NCBI GenBank assembly: GCA_000283575.1
Contig: AP012044.1
Span: 2,046,001-2,110,000 of the forward strand
DNA from: Oscillibacter valericigenes Sjm18-20
Lineage (GTDB): Bacteria > Bacillota > Clostridia > Oscillospirales > Oscillospiraceae
Direction: 5' to 3'
Length of the DNA stretch: 64,000 nt
The position numbers and the translations under genes were made by a program. The notes under the pieces are model-generated. The model made no database searches. It saw nothing but the letters and a program-made list of their open reading frames with translations, and was not told the DNA's origin. Position 1 is the stretch's first letter; each line of letters opens with the position of its first letter. Below are positions 51,431 through 60,839 of the stretch, piece by piece.

Positions 51431-52876
51431 TCACCGGATGGAGACTGCCGCCGGATTGGAGAAATCCGTCACGCGGGTGAAGCCCGGCTTCAGCCAAACT
51501 TCTGTCCCCTGATAGTCCGGCAGAGGAACGGTCTCGTAAAAAAAGCCTGACACGCTGCCGTCCAGATATTCGCCGGTGTCCGGGTCCTGATAGGTGCAGG
51601 AAGAGCCTGTCGATGAGAATCTCAACTCTGTTCCGTCGGCGTCCAGATACCCGTTCCAAAGGCTGTACATATGGACCTCCTGATAAATTTCCTTGTGCCG
51701 CTCCTCCCGGCAACCCTTTTGAAGCTGCTTCGCCTGGAACGTCAGTAGATACCCGCCGTCAAGATGCTGAATCCCGGCCAGTTCCGCGCCGTCCGGAAGC
51801 GGATCATGTTCCTTTGTGACGAGGTTCAGCCAGATTTTCTCCCGGTCCTTTTCCAGCCACCGGGCCTGCGTAATGTAAAGATTTAAATCTTTACTGTCAC
51901 TGAAATACGTGGTGTCCATCCAATAGGTCACCATAGACGGAGAACTCTCCTCTCCGGTGGAGGAGATACCGTTGGTCACCGGCTTAAACTGCTCTCCTCT
52001 TTCGTTCTCCACGTAAAAATCCAGCCCCGTCAGCCACGCGGTGTTGTTCGGGTCATAGCCGAAGTCCAGCCGCAGGTGAGTGGGATAGATCTCCGCCTGC
52101 TTCAGCGTCAGCGTCTGGCCGTCCAATTGGAAGGTCTTCCCCACCGCCACGGTCTCGCCCTGCGCCGTAAACCAGGGATCGAAGGTCAGGTCAAAGGTGA
52201 ACGCCGCCAGAATTTCCGGGTCGTGGGTATGCACTTCAAAATATGCGTCCTCCATCGTCTCTTCGGCGGGTTCCAGCGCAATTCCATTTTCATCGTAACC
52301 GCTCTCATAGACCTTCAGCGTCAGGGTCAGTCCGTCCTGTATATCCCTATCCACAAAGTTTACCGACAGCTGCCGGAGGACTCCGTTGGGCGTACCGTAA
52401 GACGAGTTGGAACCGCTGTATCCGTCGTTGCCGTCCAGCAGCGTCACCGCGCCGTCGGCATCCAGCTGACCGTATTGATCGGTGTCCAGCGTATAAAAGA
52501 CGTTCAGCTGCTTCTGATCTACGATCAGGTACTCCACCTTCGCGGTGATACCGTTTTTGCTCTGCTCCTGCCCCACAGGCTGGACGTACTCGTTATCCAC
52601 TGCGGCGGAGAGGGACGGTGACCACGCCACAGCCTTTGCCAGCTCCCGCAGCACCGGTACTCCGCCGCAGGCCCGAGCGAAGGGCGGAAACAGGTTCACC
52701 AGCAGCATAAAGGCCACGAAGCACACCGCCAGACTCCCGGCGGGAACGCCGAGGATGCGAACGCGTCTCCGGGAGACTTTTTTTCGGTTCAGCGCTCTTG
52801 TCACCGTGTACGCAAGCTGCGGAGGCGGCTCCGCGAGCGAATCGCGCAGCGCCGCGTATTCTTCATTTCGGCTCAT
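51431..52876 (-). CDS. DUF4179-domain membrane protein, likely anti-sigma partner
   Basis: A 481-residue protein. A cytoplasmic N-terminus (about 1-45, basic RKKVSRRRVR) is followed by one membrane helix (about 43-65, LAVCFVAFMLLVNLF) and a large exported domain with DUF4179-like features (VEYLIVDQKQLNVFYTLDTD). Its ATG overlaps the stop of the upstream ECF sigma gene by 4 nt. That pairing, with a small cytoplasmic part and an outside sensor, is typical of sigma-factor/anti-sigma pairs. Anti-sigma activity is inferred, not seen. Confidence 0.82.
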   Translation of the reverse strand: MSRNEEYAALRDSLAEPPPQLAYTVTRALNRKKVSRRRVRILGVPAGSLAVCFVAFMLLVNLFPPFARACGGVPVLRELAKAVAWSPSLSAAVDNEYVQPVGQEQSKNGITAKVEYLIVDQKQLNVFYTLDTDQYGQLDADGAVTLLDGNDGYSGSNSSYGTPNGVLRQLSVNFVDRDIQDGLTLTLKVYESGYDENGIALEPAEETMEDAYFEVHTHDPEILAAFTFDLTFDPWFTAQGETVAVGKTFQLDGQTLTLKQAEIYPTHLRLDFGYDPNNTAWLTGLDFYVENERGEQFKPVTNGISSTGEESSPSMVTYWMDTTYFSDSKDLNLYITQARWLEKDREKIWLNLVTKEHDPLPDGAELAGIQHLDGGYLLTFQAKQLQKGCREERHKEIYQEVHMYSLWNGYLDADGTELRFSSTGSSCTYQDPDTGEYLDGSVSGFFYETVPLPDYQGTEVWLKPGFTRVTDFSNPAAVSIR

Positions 52877-53343
52877 ACGTCTTCCTCCTTCAATTCCAGT
52901 CTCAGCAGAGCCAGCGCCCTGCGCTGGCGGGTGGCAACGGTCCCCTGGGGAATATCCAGCGTCCGGGCGGTCTCCGCCAGCGTCAGATCCCCAAAGTACC
53001 GAAGGACGATTACCTGCCGCAGTTCCCGGGGAAGACGGGCCACCGCCTCCCGCAGAGGCAGCGCGTCATAGTTGAAGTCCTCCCCCGCCTCCGGCAGGAA
53101 TTCCGCTGGGTGCAGGCGTTTCAGCCGCCGCAGCTCCCGGCCGCACTCGTTGATGAGGATGCGGGTGAGCCACGTCTCGAAATACTCCGGCTGGCGGAGC
53201 TGGCGCAGGTGCCGCAGCGCCTGATACACCGCCTCGTCCACGGCCTCCAGCGCCGCGGCCTCCCCGCCCAGATATGCAAAGGCCGCGCGGTACAGCCGTG
53301 CCTTCTGCGATTCCGTCCGCCGGATAAATTCCTGTTGGTCCAT
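52873..53343 (-). CDS. ECF-type RNA polymerase sigma factor
   Basis: A 156-residue extracytoplasmic-function sigma factor. Region 2 includes AFAYLGGEAAALEAVDEAVY and YFETWLTRILINECGRELRR. Region 4 is LPRELRQVIVLRYFGDLTLA followed by the HTH QGTVATRQRRALALLRLEL. Translationally coupled (ATGA) to the DUF4179 gene. It probably autoregulates this two-gene operon; the signal is unknown. Confidence 0.93.
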   Translation of the reverse strand: MDQQEFIRRTESQKARLYRAAFAYLGGEAAALEAVDEAVYQALRHLRQLRQPEYFETWLTRILINECGRELRRLKRLHPAEFLPEAGEDFNYDALPLREAVARLPRELRQVIVLRYFGDLTLAETARTLDIPQGTVATRQRRALALLRLELKEEDV

Positions 53344-53419
53344 GCCCTTCCCCCTTCCTGTCTATTAGAGCGTTTACCCTAGTCTTTTAATTTCCATCTC
53401 AGGTAATTCTTTTAATTGC

Positions 53420-53460
53420 AAAAAATAAGGAGCCGGCGCGGAAAAACCTTCCGCACCGGC
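53420..53460 (-). terminator. Terminator of xerD
   Basis: GCCGGTGCGGAA/TTCCGCGCCGGC on the minus strand (one G-T pair) followed by TCCTTATTTTTT, 21 bp after the xerD stop. It may also shield the ECF sigma promoter. Confidence 0.75.
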
Positions 53461-53480
53461 CCCGGCTGGTTCCTTTATAT

Positions 53481-54377
53481 TCACGCTCTGGGATGGGCCT
53501 TGTTATACACGTCCTTCAGCTGGTTTTTTACAACGTGGGTATAGATCTGCGTGGACGAGATATCCGCGTGGCCCAGCATCTCCTGAATGGAGCGGAGGTC
53601 CGCGCCGTTTTCCAACAGGTGGACGGCGAAGGAATGGCGCAGAGTATGGGGCGTGATATCCTTTTGGATGCCCGCCTTCTCCTGATAGTATTTGATGATC
53701 TTCCAGAAGCCCTGACGGCTCATGCGCTCGCCGTTCATATTGACGAACAGCGCCCGATCGTCCATGTCCGCGATGATCTCGGGACGGACGTTGATCTCAT
53801 AGTCCCGCAGAGCCTTCACAGCAACGGGATACAGGGGAATGATGCGTTCACGGCCCCGGCTGGCGCAACGCAGAAAGCCCGCCGACAGATTCAAATCATC
53901 CACATCCAGAGCGATCAGCTCGCTGACGCGGATGCCGGTTGCGTACAGCAGCTCCAGCATAGCGTGGTCCCGAAAGCCCTTGGCATCCACACACTGGGGT
54001 TGCTCCAAAAACAGCTCCACTTCTTTGTTGGTGAGAATTTCAGGATATTTCCGCTCCACCTTCGCCGCCGTGAGCCCCTTGGCGGGGTTCGCGGCCACGG
54101 CGCCGGAGAAGACCATATAATTGTAGAAGGATTTAACCGAGGCCAGAAAACGGGTGACGGAGGCGGCGGACTTGCCTTTCCCGTGCATCCAGTCCATATA
54201 GCGCTGAACCATTTCCGGCGCGGCGCGGCGCAGATCGCTGTCCTCCTCCGCGCGGAGGAAATCCTGAAACTGAGTCACGTCCCGCAGGTATGCGGACACT
54301 GTATTGGCGGAAGCGCCTTTTTCCGCGGTCAGGTATTTCTCGTAAAGCTTCAGATAATCCGCTGCCACGGTGCGCAT
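53481..54377 (-). CDS. xerD: Tyrosine recombinase XerD
   Basis: Site-specific recombinase for chromosome dimer resolution at dif. A 298-residue protein with the SAM-like N-domain (YLKLYEKYLTAEKGASANTV) and catalytic Arg in LLYATGIRVSELI. HxxR is in HTLRHSFAVHLLENGADLRS, the second His in MLGHADISSTQIYTHV, and Tyr in the same block. Start at 54377 (GTG/ATG region 'MRTVAADYLK'). spoIIM lies 57 bp upstream on the same strand. The 26.3-kb recombinase may be its XerC partner. Confidence 0.94.
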   Translation of the reverse strand: MRTVAADYLKLYEKYLTAEKGASANTVSAYLRDVTQFQDFLRAEEDSDLRRAAPEMVQRYMDWMHGKGKSAASVTRFLASVKSFYNYMVFSGAVAANPAKGLTAAKVERKYPEILTNKEVELFLEQPQCVDAKGFRDHAMLELLYATGIRVSELIALDVDDLNLSAGFLRCASRGRERIIPLYPVAVKALRDYEINVRPEIIADMDDRALFVNMNGERMSRQGFWKIIKYYQEKAGIQKDITPHTLRHSFAVHLLENGADLRSIQEMLGHADISSTQIYTHVVKNQLKDVYNKAHPRA

Positions 54378-54433
54378 CCTTTCCCGCCGCCGGTATCATA
54401 ATTTCTACCGGGGCGTTCTCTTTAAATTTTATG

Positions 54434-55075
54434 TTACCGGAAGATCATATTAAGGACCCAGTCCAGAAGTCTCGGGGACACCAGCAGTTCTGTCAGCACC
54501 CCCGCGGCCAGCACCACGCACACCGCCCCCAGCCGCAGCCACCACGCCTTGCCATAGGTGGGCGGCGCGGGCCGCCCACTCTTTTCCAGCGACATCGCCG
54601 CCAGCGCCACGGACTTTTCCAGCGCCGGAACCGCCACGGCAAAATAGCACGGCAGGGTGATGAGGCACCTAAGGCCAAACACCGCCAGCGCCAAAAGAAC
54701 GCCGTCATGGCCGAAGGCCGCCGTGAAGCAGCAGACGGAAAACGAAAGGAAAAAGCCGTATGCAGCCGAGACCGCCGGAAGCAGCGCCGCCCCCACCGAG
54801 GCAAAGCCCAGCAGGAATGCCAGCAGCGGATACCGGAAATAGACCACCAGCGCGGAGACCACCGTTTTTGCGGTAAGCTCCGGCGGGGATGTCAGGGAAA
54901 AATAACCGTTCAGGTACTCTGTCAGCTCTCCGGCGGTATCCGCACTCACCCGCGCGGAGAGAACCTGTCCCAAAAACAGGCCCGCCAGAAAACATGCCGC
55001 CAACAACACCAGACGGAGCCACGGACCGCGTCCGCTCCGTATCAGGCGGCGTCCGCCTACCGTCCTCACAAACAA
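54434..55075 (-). CDS. spoIIM: Stage II sporulation protein M
   Basis: A 213-residue membrane protein needed for engulfment in spore formers, where SpoIIM works with SpoIID and SpoIIP to remodel peptidoglycan. Five or six helices are predicted (starting near residues 20, 72, 95, 122, 145 and 190). The DUF95 signature is seen around FRYPLLAFLLGFASVGAALL and the conserved small-residue helix. The neighbouring xerD is also a common partner in Clostridia. Confidence 0.9.
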   Translation of the reverse strand: MFVRTVGGRRLIRSGRGPWLRLVLLAACFLAGLFLGQVLSARVSADTAGELTEYLNGYFSLTSPPELTAKTVVSALVVYFRYPLLAFLLGFASVGAALLPAVSAAYGFFLSFSVCCFTAAFGHDGVLLALAVFGLRCLITLPCYFAVAVPALEKSVALAAMSLEKSGRPAPPTYGKAWWLRLGAVCVVLAAGVLTELLVSPRLLDWVLNMIFR

Positions 55076-55581
55076 AGCGCCTCACCTCACGAAAATCTAT
55101 GCGGCAGGCGGACAGGTTAGAAGTCGGTTGACGTAAATACTACTTTTAATAATATATTGCTTTTCTTCACGAACCGCAAGGGCTTTTGCAAGAATTCGCC
55201 ATTTTTTGTAAACTATCACAAAATGTTATGTAAATTGCGTTATGTAAACTAGAGAAACCAAGCGGCCAACCAGTCCTCCTCTCTTCCGTCAAACGTCAAG
55301 ATATGGGGCCCGCCAAAGGGCGGACCCCACTACATCTGCGCTCCCGGGGCGATCCGTCCGGCTCTTATGCCATCCGCCCCATTTTCAGAAAAATTAGGTG
55401 TAAAATATAAATTTTGGTAAAAATCACAAAAGCGGTATCTGGCATGAAACCACGCGGTCCGCTGTTTGCCGGTCCGAAAAGAGGCGGCGTTGGCGGGCCC
55501 GCCTCTTTTTTGGAGCTTCCGCGGCACGGGGGCGAGGCACATAAAAGACTGTAGTGGGAAACGGAGCCGCGCCGCGCTATT
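55076..55581. other. Gene-free stretch with two hairpins
   Basis: The 506 bp hold GGGGCCCGCC/GGCGGACCCC (55305-55328, no T-run) and AGAGGCGG/CCGCCTCT flanked by A- and T-runs (55478-55512). The second probably ends the TIGR04086 gene transcript from the right. AT-rich runs near 55135-55260 may carry the spoIIM promoter, but no spaced boxes stood out. Confidence 0.55.
55478..55512. terminator. Bidirectional terminator downstream of the TIGR04086 gene
   Basis: AAAAGAGGCGG (55477-55487) and CCGCCTCTTTTTT (55499-55511) pair around an 11-nt loop; 70 bp after the TIGR04086 stop on the minus strand. Confidence 0.7.
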
Positions 55582-56016
55582 TCAGGCCTTCTTTCCCACT
55601 TTCGCCCGTCGGGCCGGGACGGCGGGCTGTTTTCGCTTCTTGCCCCGCCTGCTACCCAGCAGTCCGGCCAGTATCCCGCCTGCCAGCGCCGCCGCCAGCA
55701 GGATTGCGCTTTCCCGGGACCAGACCACGCCGTCGCATACCAGCATCCCGCCTAGCACGAGCGCCACCGCAAAAATCGCCGCGGACCCCAGCGCGGCCCA
55801 CAGCGTTCCCGCGTTCGTGTGCCGGATTGCCAGTATCCCGCCGCAGCAGGCTGCTACCGCCCCGCTTCCCGCCTGAAACCGGAATGCCGCCCCTTCCGGC
55901 AGAATGCCTCTGATAGTCAGCAGTGCCAGCAGGCACTGGAATGCGATATACAGGGCCAGCGACAGCGCCGCCCCCTCCGGAAACCCCGCCCATCCGGGCG
56001 CCTTGCGTTTGGCCAT
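55582..56016 (-). CDS. TIGR04086-family membrane protein
   Basis: A 144-residue protein with four membrane helices (about 15-36, 48-66, 72-95, 102-122) and a strongly basic C-terminus (RRGKKRKQPAVPARRAKVGK). TIGR04086 proteins are short membrane proteins of spore-forming Firmicutes with unknown function. They are often found near yajC, as here. The ATG 56016 lies 7 nt after GGGGGAGG, and that site is inside the 3' arm of a strong hairpin. Translation or read-through from yajC is therefore probably controlled. Confidence 0.85.
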   Translation of the reverse strand: MAKRKAPGWAGFPEGAALSLALYIAFQCLLALLTIRGILPEGAAFRFQAGSGAVAACCGGILAIRHTNAGTLWAALGSAAIFAVALVLGGMLVCDGVVWSRESAILLAAALAGGILAGLLGSRRGKKRKQPAVPARRAKVGKKA

Positions 56017-56023
56017 AAAAAAT

Positions 56024-56066
56024 CCTCCCCCGTCACATGCTCTTTTTCAGCATATGACAGGGGAGG
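56024..56066 (-). promoter_or_regulatory. Hairpin that overlaps the ribosome site of the TIGR04086 gene
   Basis: On the minus strand CCTCCCC-TGTCATATGCT folds back on AGCATGTGA-CGGGGGAGG. The 3' arm is the Shine-Dalgarno, and ATTTTTT then ATG follow. It looks both like an intrinsic terminator for yajC and like a structure hiding the next start. Confidence 0.7.
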
Positions 56067-56106
56067 CTCGTTTATGAGGGGCAGTCCCGATTTTGCCGTA
56101 TGGCTT

Positions 56107-56517
56107 TTACACTTCGGGGTCCCAGGGCTTCTTCTCGCCGTCCTCGGCGGGCTTTTCCCCGGCGGTTTTTTCCTCAACGGCGGGAGCGGCAGGCTCCTCG
56201 GGAACCTCGTCGGAGGGCTTAGTCCCCTGTTTCTTCTGGGCTTTGGGATCAGTGGAGGTCTGCACCCCGGTGGTGGACACGGCCCACTTGGTGATTTCTA
56301 TGCGGACGCGGTCTTCGCTGGTTTCGATGATGATGGTGTCATCGTTCACCTGCACGATGGAACCCACGATACCACCGATGGTGGTGAGCTTGTCACCTTT
56401 TTTCAGACTGCTGCGCAGCTGCTCGGCAGCCTTCTTGCGCTTGTTCTCCGGACGGATAATCATAAAATAGAATACCGCGATCAGAACTACCAGCATCGTA
56501 ATTGTCATACCATCCAT
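56107..56517 (-). CDS. yajC: Preprotein translocase subunit YajC
   Basis: Small accessory subunit of the SecDF-YajC complex. One N-terminal membrane helix (about 5-23, ITMLVVLIAVFYFMIIRP), then ENKRKKAAEQLRSSLKKGDK and the conserved LTTIGGIVGSIVQVNDDTII. The family is normally 85-110 residues. This one has 136, with an added Pro/Glu/Lys-rich tail from about residue 85. ATG 56517 follows AAGGAG at 10 nt. Downstream of tgt in the usual queA-tgt-yajC order. Confidence 0.93.
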   Translation of the reverse strand: MDGMTITMLVVLIAVFYFMIIRPENKRKKAAEQLRSSLKKGDKLTTIGGIVGSIVQVNDDTIIIETSEDRVRIEITKWAVSTTGVQTSTDPKAQKKQGTKPSDEVPEEPAAPAVEEKTAGEKPAEDGEKKPWDPEV

Positions 56518-56597
56518 GGGACAAATACTCCTTTGTAAAATCAGAATGTAATTATTATATCCAAAATGTCCAGCATTTGCAAGCCTTTTTTCAGAGT

Positions 56598-57731
56598 TTA
56601 CGCCCGCCGTTCCAGTTTTCCACTGTATTTTTCACGGAACTCGTCAAAGGTCCCCGTGTCCAGCGCGTTCCGGAGCTTTTGCATCAGCTCATTATAGAAC
56701 CAGAGGTTGTGCAGTACAGAAAGGCGCAGGGCCAGCACCTCGTCCGCCTTAAACAGGTGCCGCAGGTACGCTCTGGAGAAGCTCCGGCAGCAAGGGCAGC
56801 CGCAGCTCTCGCTGACGGGAGACGGGTCGGTCTCGTACTTTCGGTTCAGGATATTCACCGTCCCCTCCCAGGTGAACAGCTTTCCGTGCCGTCCGTTGCG
56901 GGAGGGCATCACGCAGTCAAAAAAATCCACGCCGCGGCTGACGGCCTCGATGATGTTGCTGGGGGTACCAACACCCATCAGATACCGGGGCTTGTCCTGC
57001 GGCATATGGGGTTCCACCGCGTCGATAATGCCATACATCACATCCGCCGGCTCTCCCACCGCAAGACCCCCGATGGCGTATCCGTCGCAGTTCAGCTTTG
57101 CGATCTCGTCCATGTGCCACACCCGCAGGTCCGGGAACGTGGCCCCCTGATTGATGCCGAAGAGCATCTGCCTCGGATTCACGGTGTCCGCCAGGGAATT
57201 CAGCCTTTCGTGCTCCGCGGCACACCGCTCCAGCCATCTCGCCGTCCGCTCACAGGATGCCTTCGCGTACTCGTAGGTGGCGGGATTCTCCACGCACTCG
57301 TCAAAGGCCATGGCGATGTCGCTGCCAAGGTTGGACTGGATCTGCATGGATTCCTCCGGCCCCATAAAGATGCGGTGCCCGTCAATGTGGGAGGCAAAGG
57401 TGACCCCCTCCTCCTTGATCTTCCGCAGGGAGGCCAGTGAAAACACCTGAAACCCACCGGAGTCCGTCAGGATCGGGCCGTCCCAGTCCATAAAACGGTG
57501 CAGTCCTCCCATTTTGCGCACCACCGTGTCGCCGGGGCGCAAATGCAGGTGATAGGTGTTGGAAAGTTCGATCTGACAGCCGATCTCCCTGAGATCGTGG
57601 GCGCTGACGCCGCCTTTGATAGCTCCCTGCGTGCCCACGTTCATGAACACCGGAGTCTGAACCATGCCTCCGTGGGCGCAGGAGAACTGGCCCCGCCGCG
57701 CGCGGCCCTGATACTTGATCACTTTAAACAT
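56598..57731 (-). CDS. tgt: tRNA-guanine transglycosylase
   Basis: Exchanges guanine-34 for the queuosine precursor preQ1 in tRNAs with GUN anticodons. Active-site motifs: DSGGFQVFSL (nucleophile region, about 90), SDIAMAFDECVENP, SRGVDFFDCVMPSRNGRHG (second Asp, about 265) and the zinc site CGCPCCRSF with a later His (about 305-335). The 377 residues are full length. It is followed by yajC and preceded by a TfoX-like gene and queA, a queuosine cluster. Confidence 0.97.
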   Translation of the reverse strand: MFKVIKYQGRARRGQFSCAHGGMVQTPVFMNVGTQGAIKGGVSAHDLREIGCQIELSNTYHLHLRPGDTVVRKMGGLHRFMDWDGPILTDSGGFQVFSLASLRKIKEEGVTFASHIDGHRIFMGPEESMQIQSNLGSDIAMAFDECVENPATYEYAKASCERTARWLERCAAEHERLNSLADTVNPRQMLFGINQGATFPDLRVWHMDEIAKLNCDGYAIGGLAVGEPADVMYGIIDAVEPHMPQDKPRYLMGVGTPSNIIEAVSRGVDFFDCVMPSRNGRHGKLFTWEGTVNILNRKYETDPSPVSESCGCPCCRSFSRAYLRHLFKADEVLALRLSVLHNLWFYNELMQKLRNALDTGTFDEFREKYSGKLERRA

Positions 57732-57740
57732 GAACGGCTC

Positions 57741-57995
57741 CTATTTCAGATTTTTATAAAAGGCCCTCAGTTCTGCCTTCTTCTCCGGGGACAGCGCGGA
57801 TTTCCTCACACCCTCCGCGGCCCCCTCGATGGCCTCCAGCTGGTGGAGGCACGCAGTGGAATCCGCCTGTGTCCGGATACGCAAAAACACGTCAAAGGTT
57901 CCCGCCGTTCGAAGCTCTTCCGGCGTTTCGATGCCCGCCTTTCGCAGATTTTCGGCCAGAACCGGCCCGATATTGGGCAGCTCCGTCAGTTCCAT
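57741..57995 (-). CDS. TfoX C-terminal-domain (helix-hairpin-helix) protein
   Basis: An 84-residue protein that is a single TfoX C-terminal-type domain: LPNIGPVLAENLRKAGIETP (a helix-hairpin-helix) and LEAIEGAAEGVRKSALSPEK. The start is ATG 57995 behind GGGGGGAGGGAC; the frame runs open further but without a ribosome site. It lies 9 bp before tgt. In Firmicutes such stand-alone domains have no proven role; DNA or RNA binding is suggested by the HhH. Confidence 0.85.
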   Translation of the reverse strand: MELTELPNIGPVLAENLRKAGIETPEELRTAGTFDVFLRIRTQADSTACLHQLEAIEGAAEGVRKSALSPEKKAELRAFYKNLK

Positions 57996-58108
57996 GAAAG
58001 TCCCTCCCCCCACTGTAAATATCCCGATGAATGCTCTAAGCTGAATATTCGCTGCATGTCCCTGTATATTCATTGCATATACAGAATATGAATATACAGT
58101 TCCCCGCG

Positions 58109-59134
58109 TCAATGGATAAACATGGCATCCCCGAAGCTGAAGAACCGGTACCGCTCCTTCACCGCCTCGCCGTACGCCGCAAGGATATGCTCCCTCCCCG
58201 CCAGCGCGGAGACCAGCATGATGAGGGTGGACTCAGGCAGGTGGAAGTTGGTGATAAGGGCATCGGTCACCTTGAATTTGTAGCCGGGATAAATGTAGAT
58301 GCCGGTCCAGCCGGATTTGGCCTTCATGGTCCCGTCTTCACCCGCCCAGGACTCCACTGTCCGGCAGGACGTGGTCCCCACGCAGACCACCCGTCCCCCG
58401 CCCGCTTTTGTGCGGTTGATGAGGTCTGCCACTTCCTGGGAGATGATGCAGTATTCGCTGTGCATCTCGTGATCGGTGATCTCTTCCTCCTTCACGGGGC
58501 GGAAGGTGCCAAGGCCCACATGGAGCGTCACGTACCCAATGCCCACGCCCTTGGCAGCGATCTTTTCCAGAAGCTCCCTGGTAAAGTGGAGGCCCGCCGT
58601 GGGCGCGGCGGCGCTGCCCAGTTCCCGGGAGTAGACCGTCTGATACCGCTCCTGGTCCTGCAATTCCTCCTTGATGTAGGGCGGAAGAGGCATTTTACCA
58701 AGGCGTTCCAGAACCTCCAGAAAAATTCCCTCGTAGTGGAACTTCACCAGCCGGTTTCCATCCTCCACCTCATCGATGATCTCGCCGGTCAGCTCTCCGT
58801 CCCCGAAGGATACCTGCGCACCGGGACGCATCTTTTTGCCGGGGCGGACCAGGCACTCCCAGACCCCCTCCCCTTTGTCCACCAGCAGCAGCACCTCGCA
58901 GGCACCGCCGCCGGGCAGCCGACGTCCCAAAAGACGGGCGGGCAGGACGCGGGAGTCGTTTAAAATCAGGCAGTCCTTTTCCGTTAAAAAATCCGGCAGC
59001 TCATAAAAGTGGTGATGTTCCCATGCCCCTGTGGTTTTGTCCAACGTCATCAAACGGGACGCGTCCCGCTTTTCGATGGGCGTCTGAGCAATCAGTTCCT
59101 TGGGCAAATCGTAGTAAAAATCGCTGGTCTTCAT
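58109..59134 (-). CDS. queA: S-adenosylmethionine:tRNA ribosyltransferase-isomerase
   Basis: Forms epoxyqueuosine in tRNA after Tgt. Start ATG 59134 directly behind GGAGG (5 nt); an upstream in-frame extension to 59185 is unlikely. Signature regions: [20 protein letters not shown] at the N-terminus, [38 protein letters not shown] and [20 protein letters not shown]. The 341 residues are normal. tgt, queA and yajC in one direction make the standard queuosine/secretion cluster. Confidence 0.97.
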   Translation of the reverse strand: MKTSDFYYDLPKELIAQTPIEKRDASRLMTLDKTTGAWEHHHFYELPDFLTEKDCLILNDSRVLPARLLGRRLPGGGACEVLLLVDKGEGVWECLVRPGKKMRPGAQVSFGDGELTGEIIDEVEDGNRLVKFHYEGIFLEVLERLGKMPLPPYIKEELQDQERYQTVYSRELGSAAAPTAGLHFTRELLEKIAAKGVGIGYVTLHVGLGTFRPVKEEEITDHEMHSEYCIISQEVADLINRTKAGGGRVVCVGTTSCRTVESWAGEDGTMKAKSGWTGIYIYPGYKFKVTDALITNFHLPESTLIMLVSALAGREHILAAYGEAVKERYRFFSFGDAMFIH

Positions 59135-59251
59135 GAAAACCTCCATGAGTCCGCGTGCTGACGATCTGAAAAAATCTCCGGGCATGAAGGTTTTTCGATG
59201 TGACGCGGGTCTGCCGCGCTTCTGGCGGGCGGCGTGCCAACTTCAAACAAA

Positions 59252-60787
59252 TCACCCGACGGTGATATCGGTATAATAGAAATTTAAAATGTCGCGATAG
59301 GAATACCCCTGCTTCGCCATGGCCAAAGCGCCATACTGGCTCATTCCCACATTATGGCCATTCCCGGTTCCGGTAATCACAAAGCTGCCGGGGGAAGCGG
59401 AGGCGGCGTTGGACGCGCCGGAGGTCGTGTTCAGAGCCGCGGTCCCGGAGGAAGTGACGGCATAGGGCGCGCTGCCGGTGTATGATGTTACCGTCCCGGT
59501 TCCGGCGATGGTATAGGCTCCGCTAAGAGAGGAAAGCGAACTGCCGGAGCCGTTCACATAGTACCCCGTGGTCATTCCGCTGTTGTCCCCGTTGATGGAA
59601 AAGCGCATACTCTTCACATTTTTGCCGTAGGTTGTGCTGTAAAACGCCATGCGGCAGGTCGCGCCCTTCACCGTCAGGCTCTTCCCTGTTGTATCCACAA
59701 AAGTGACTTTACAAACGTTTCCGGTGGGGGTTCGCTCCGAGACATAGGCGTTTTTCACCGTCCCGATGGAATACCCGCTGTTTTGCAGGACCCATGTCAG
59801 CTCCGACGGCGTATAGGTCACGGTATAGCTGTAGTTGGGAATGGAAATCGTCGCCTCATAGGGGTCGGCCTTTCCGATCAGATAATCCACCGCGCTGCCC
59901 CAGACGTTTTCGGCGCTCTCCGTGGCTCCGCCGTCACAGGAGTGATACACCGTCTCCGCCAGCTCCCCCTGATACCGGACGCATTCACCCGCCGTGGCAT
60001 CCACGGCGGCGTCGGTGTCCGTACCGGAGGCGTTGACGCCGTTATACACCTGGCAGTCCGTTGTATTGCACATATCGAAGCCATAGGTGCTCAGGTGCTT
60101 CGTGGTCACGGAGGCGTAGGTCCGGGCGCAGACGGCCTGTGCCTCCAGCGCGGCCATGGGCCAGCCGGTCCCCATCTCATAGGGCAGAACGCCCTTTATA
60201 TAATCCTCAAGCGAAACCACGTTGACCACATACAGCCCCCCACCGGTGACTCTCGGATACTCGAAGCCCCCGGCGTATTGATACCCCTTGAACCACGTTG
60301 GCCCCCCAACAGGAAGGACGCCAAGACTGTATAGTCCCTGACAGTCGAACTCAAAAAGCGCCGCGGAGGACCCGGTGTCCCTCACCGCCACGGAGGTGGA
60401 AGTGTGGCTGTTCCCCCCGCCGCTCCACCGGGCGTAAAACTGCCCCCCGACATAGGCGGGCCAGCCGCCGTTGGCCCCGGCGGCGGAAGCCGCCTCATCG
60501 AAAGAGCCGTAAGGCCCCGACTGGTTAAAGGAACCCAGTTCCCCGCCCGGAACCATGGTGATGGCGGTCTTTACGAGGGAGCCCAGCGTAACAAAGCTCC
60601 GGCCATCGTCGTAATAGCCCAGGTCATAGCCCCCGCTCTGCGTGTTTTCCAGATTGGCGGAGGTGACGGCGCTGCTTCCGTACCGTAAGCCGACCTTCAC
60701 CACGCCGTTGACGGCGGCAGAGGCAGGCACGGTGTTCAGGACAAGAAATATGACGAGAAACGACAGGATACCCAACAGTTTTTTCAT
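59252..60787 (-). CDS. SpoIID/LytB-domain protein (exported)
   Basis: A 511-residue exported protein with a signal peptide (residues 1-24, ending ASA). The SpoIID domain (about 180-340) includes SLEDYIKGVLPYEMGTGWPM with the catalytic Glu and ALEAQAVCARTYASVTTKHL, as in peptidoglycan lytic transglycosylases acting on denuded glycan. The end HNVGMSQYGALAMAKQGYSY is typical for the family. An N-terminal region of about 150 residues and a Ser/Gly-rich linker (400-455) are extra compared with B. subtilis SpoIID (343). Besides SpoIID itself it could be a LytB-like spore or cell-wall hydrolase. Divergent from asd. Confidence 0.88.
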   Translation of the reverse strand: MKKLLGILSFLVIFLVLNTVPASAAVNGVVKVGLRYGSSAVTSANLENTQSGGYDLGYYDDGRSFVTLGSLVKTAITMVPGGELGSFNQSGPYGSFDEAASAAGANGGWPAYVGGQFYARWSGGGNSHTSTSVAVRDTGSSAALFEFDCQGLYSLGVLPVGGPTWFKGYQYAGGFEYPRVTGGGLYVVNVVSLEDYIKGVLPYEMGTGWPMAALEAQAVCARTYASVTTKHLSTYGFDMCNTTDCQVYNGVNASGTDTDAAVDATAGECVRYQGELAETVYHSCDGGATESAENVWGSAVDYLIGKADPYEATISIPNYSYTVTYTPSELTWVLQNSGYSIGTVKNAYVSERTPTGNVCKVTFVDTTGKSLTVKGATCRMAFYSTTYGKNVKSMRFSINGDNSGMTTGYYVNGSGSSLSSLSGAYTIAGTGTVTSYTGSAPYAVTSSGTAALNTTSGASNAASASPGSFVITGTGNGHNVGMSQYGALAMAKQGYSYRDILNFYYTDITVG

Positions 60788-60810
60788 ACATCCTCCACAG
60801 GGGTTTGACC

Positions 60811-60839
60811 TTGACGGAACAAAAAAAGTATGCTACCAT
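60811..60839 (+). promoter_or_regulatory. Promoter of asd
   Basis: TTGACG (60811-60816), a 17-bp spacer and TACCAT (60834-60839). The leader to the asd ATG is about 130 nt. I found no known riboswitch in it. Confidence 0.5.
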
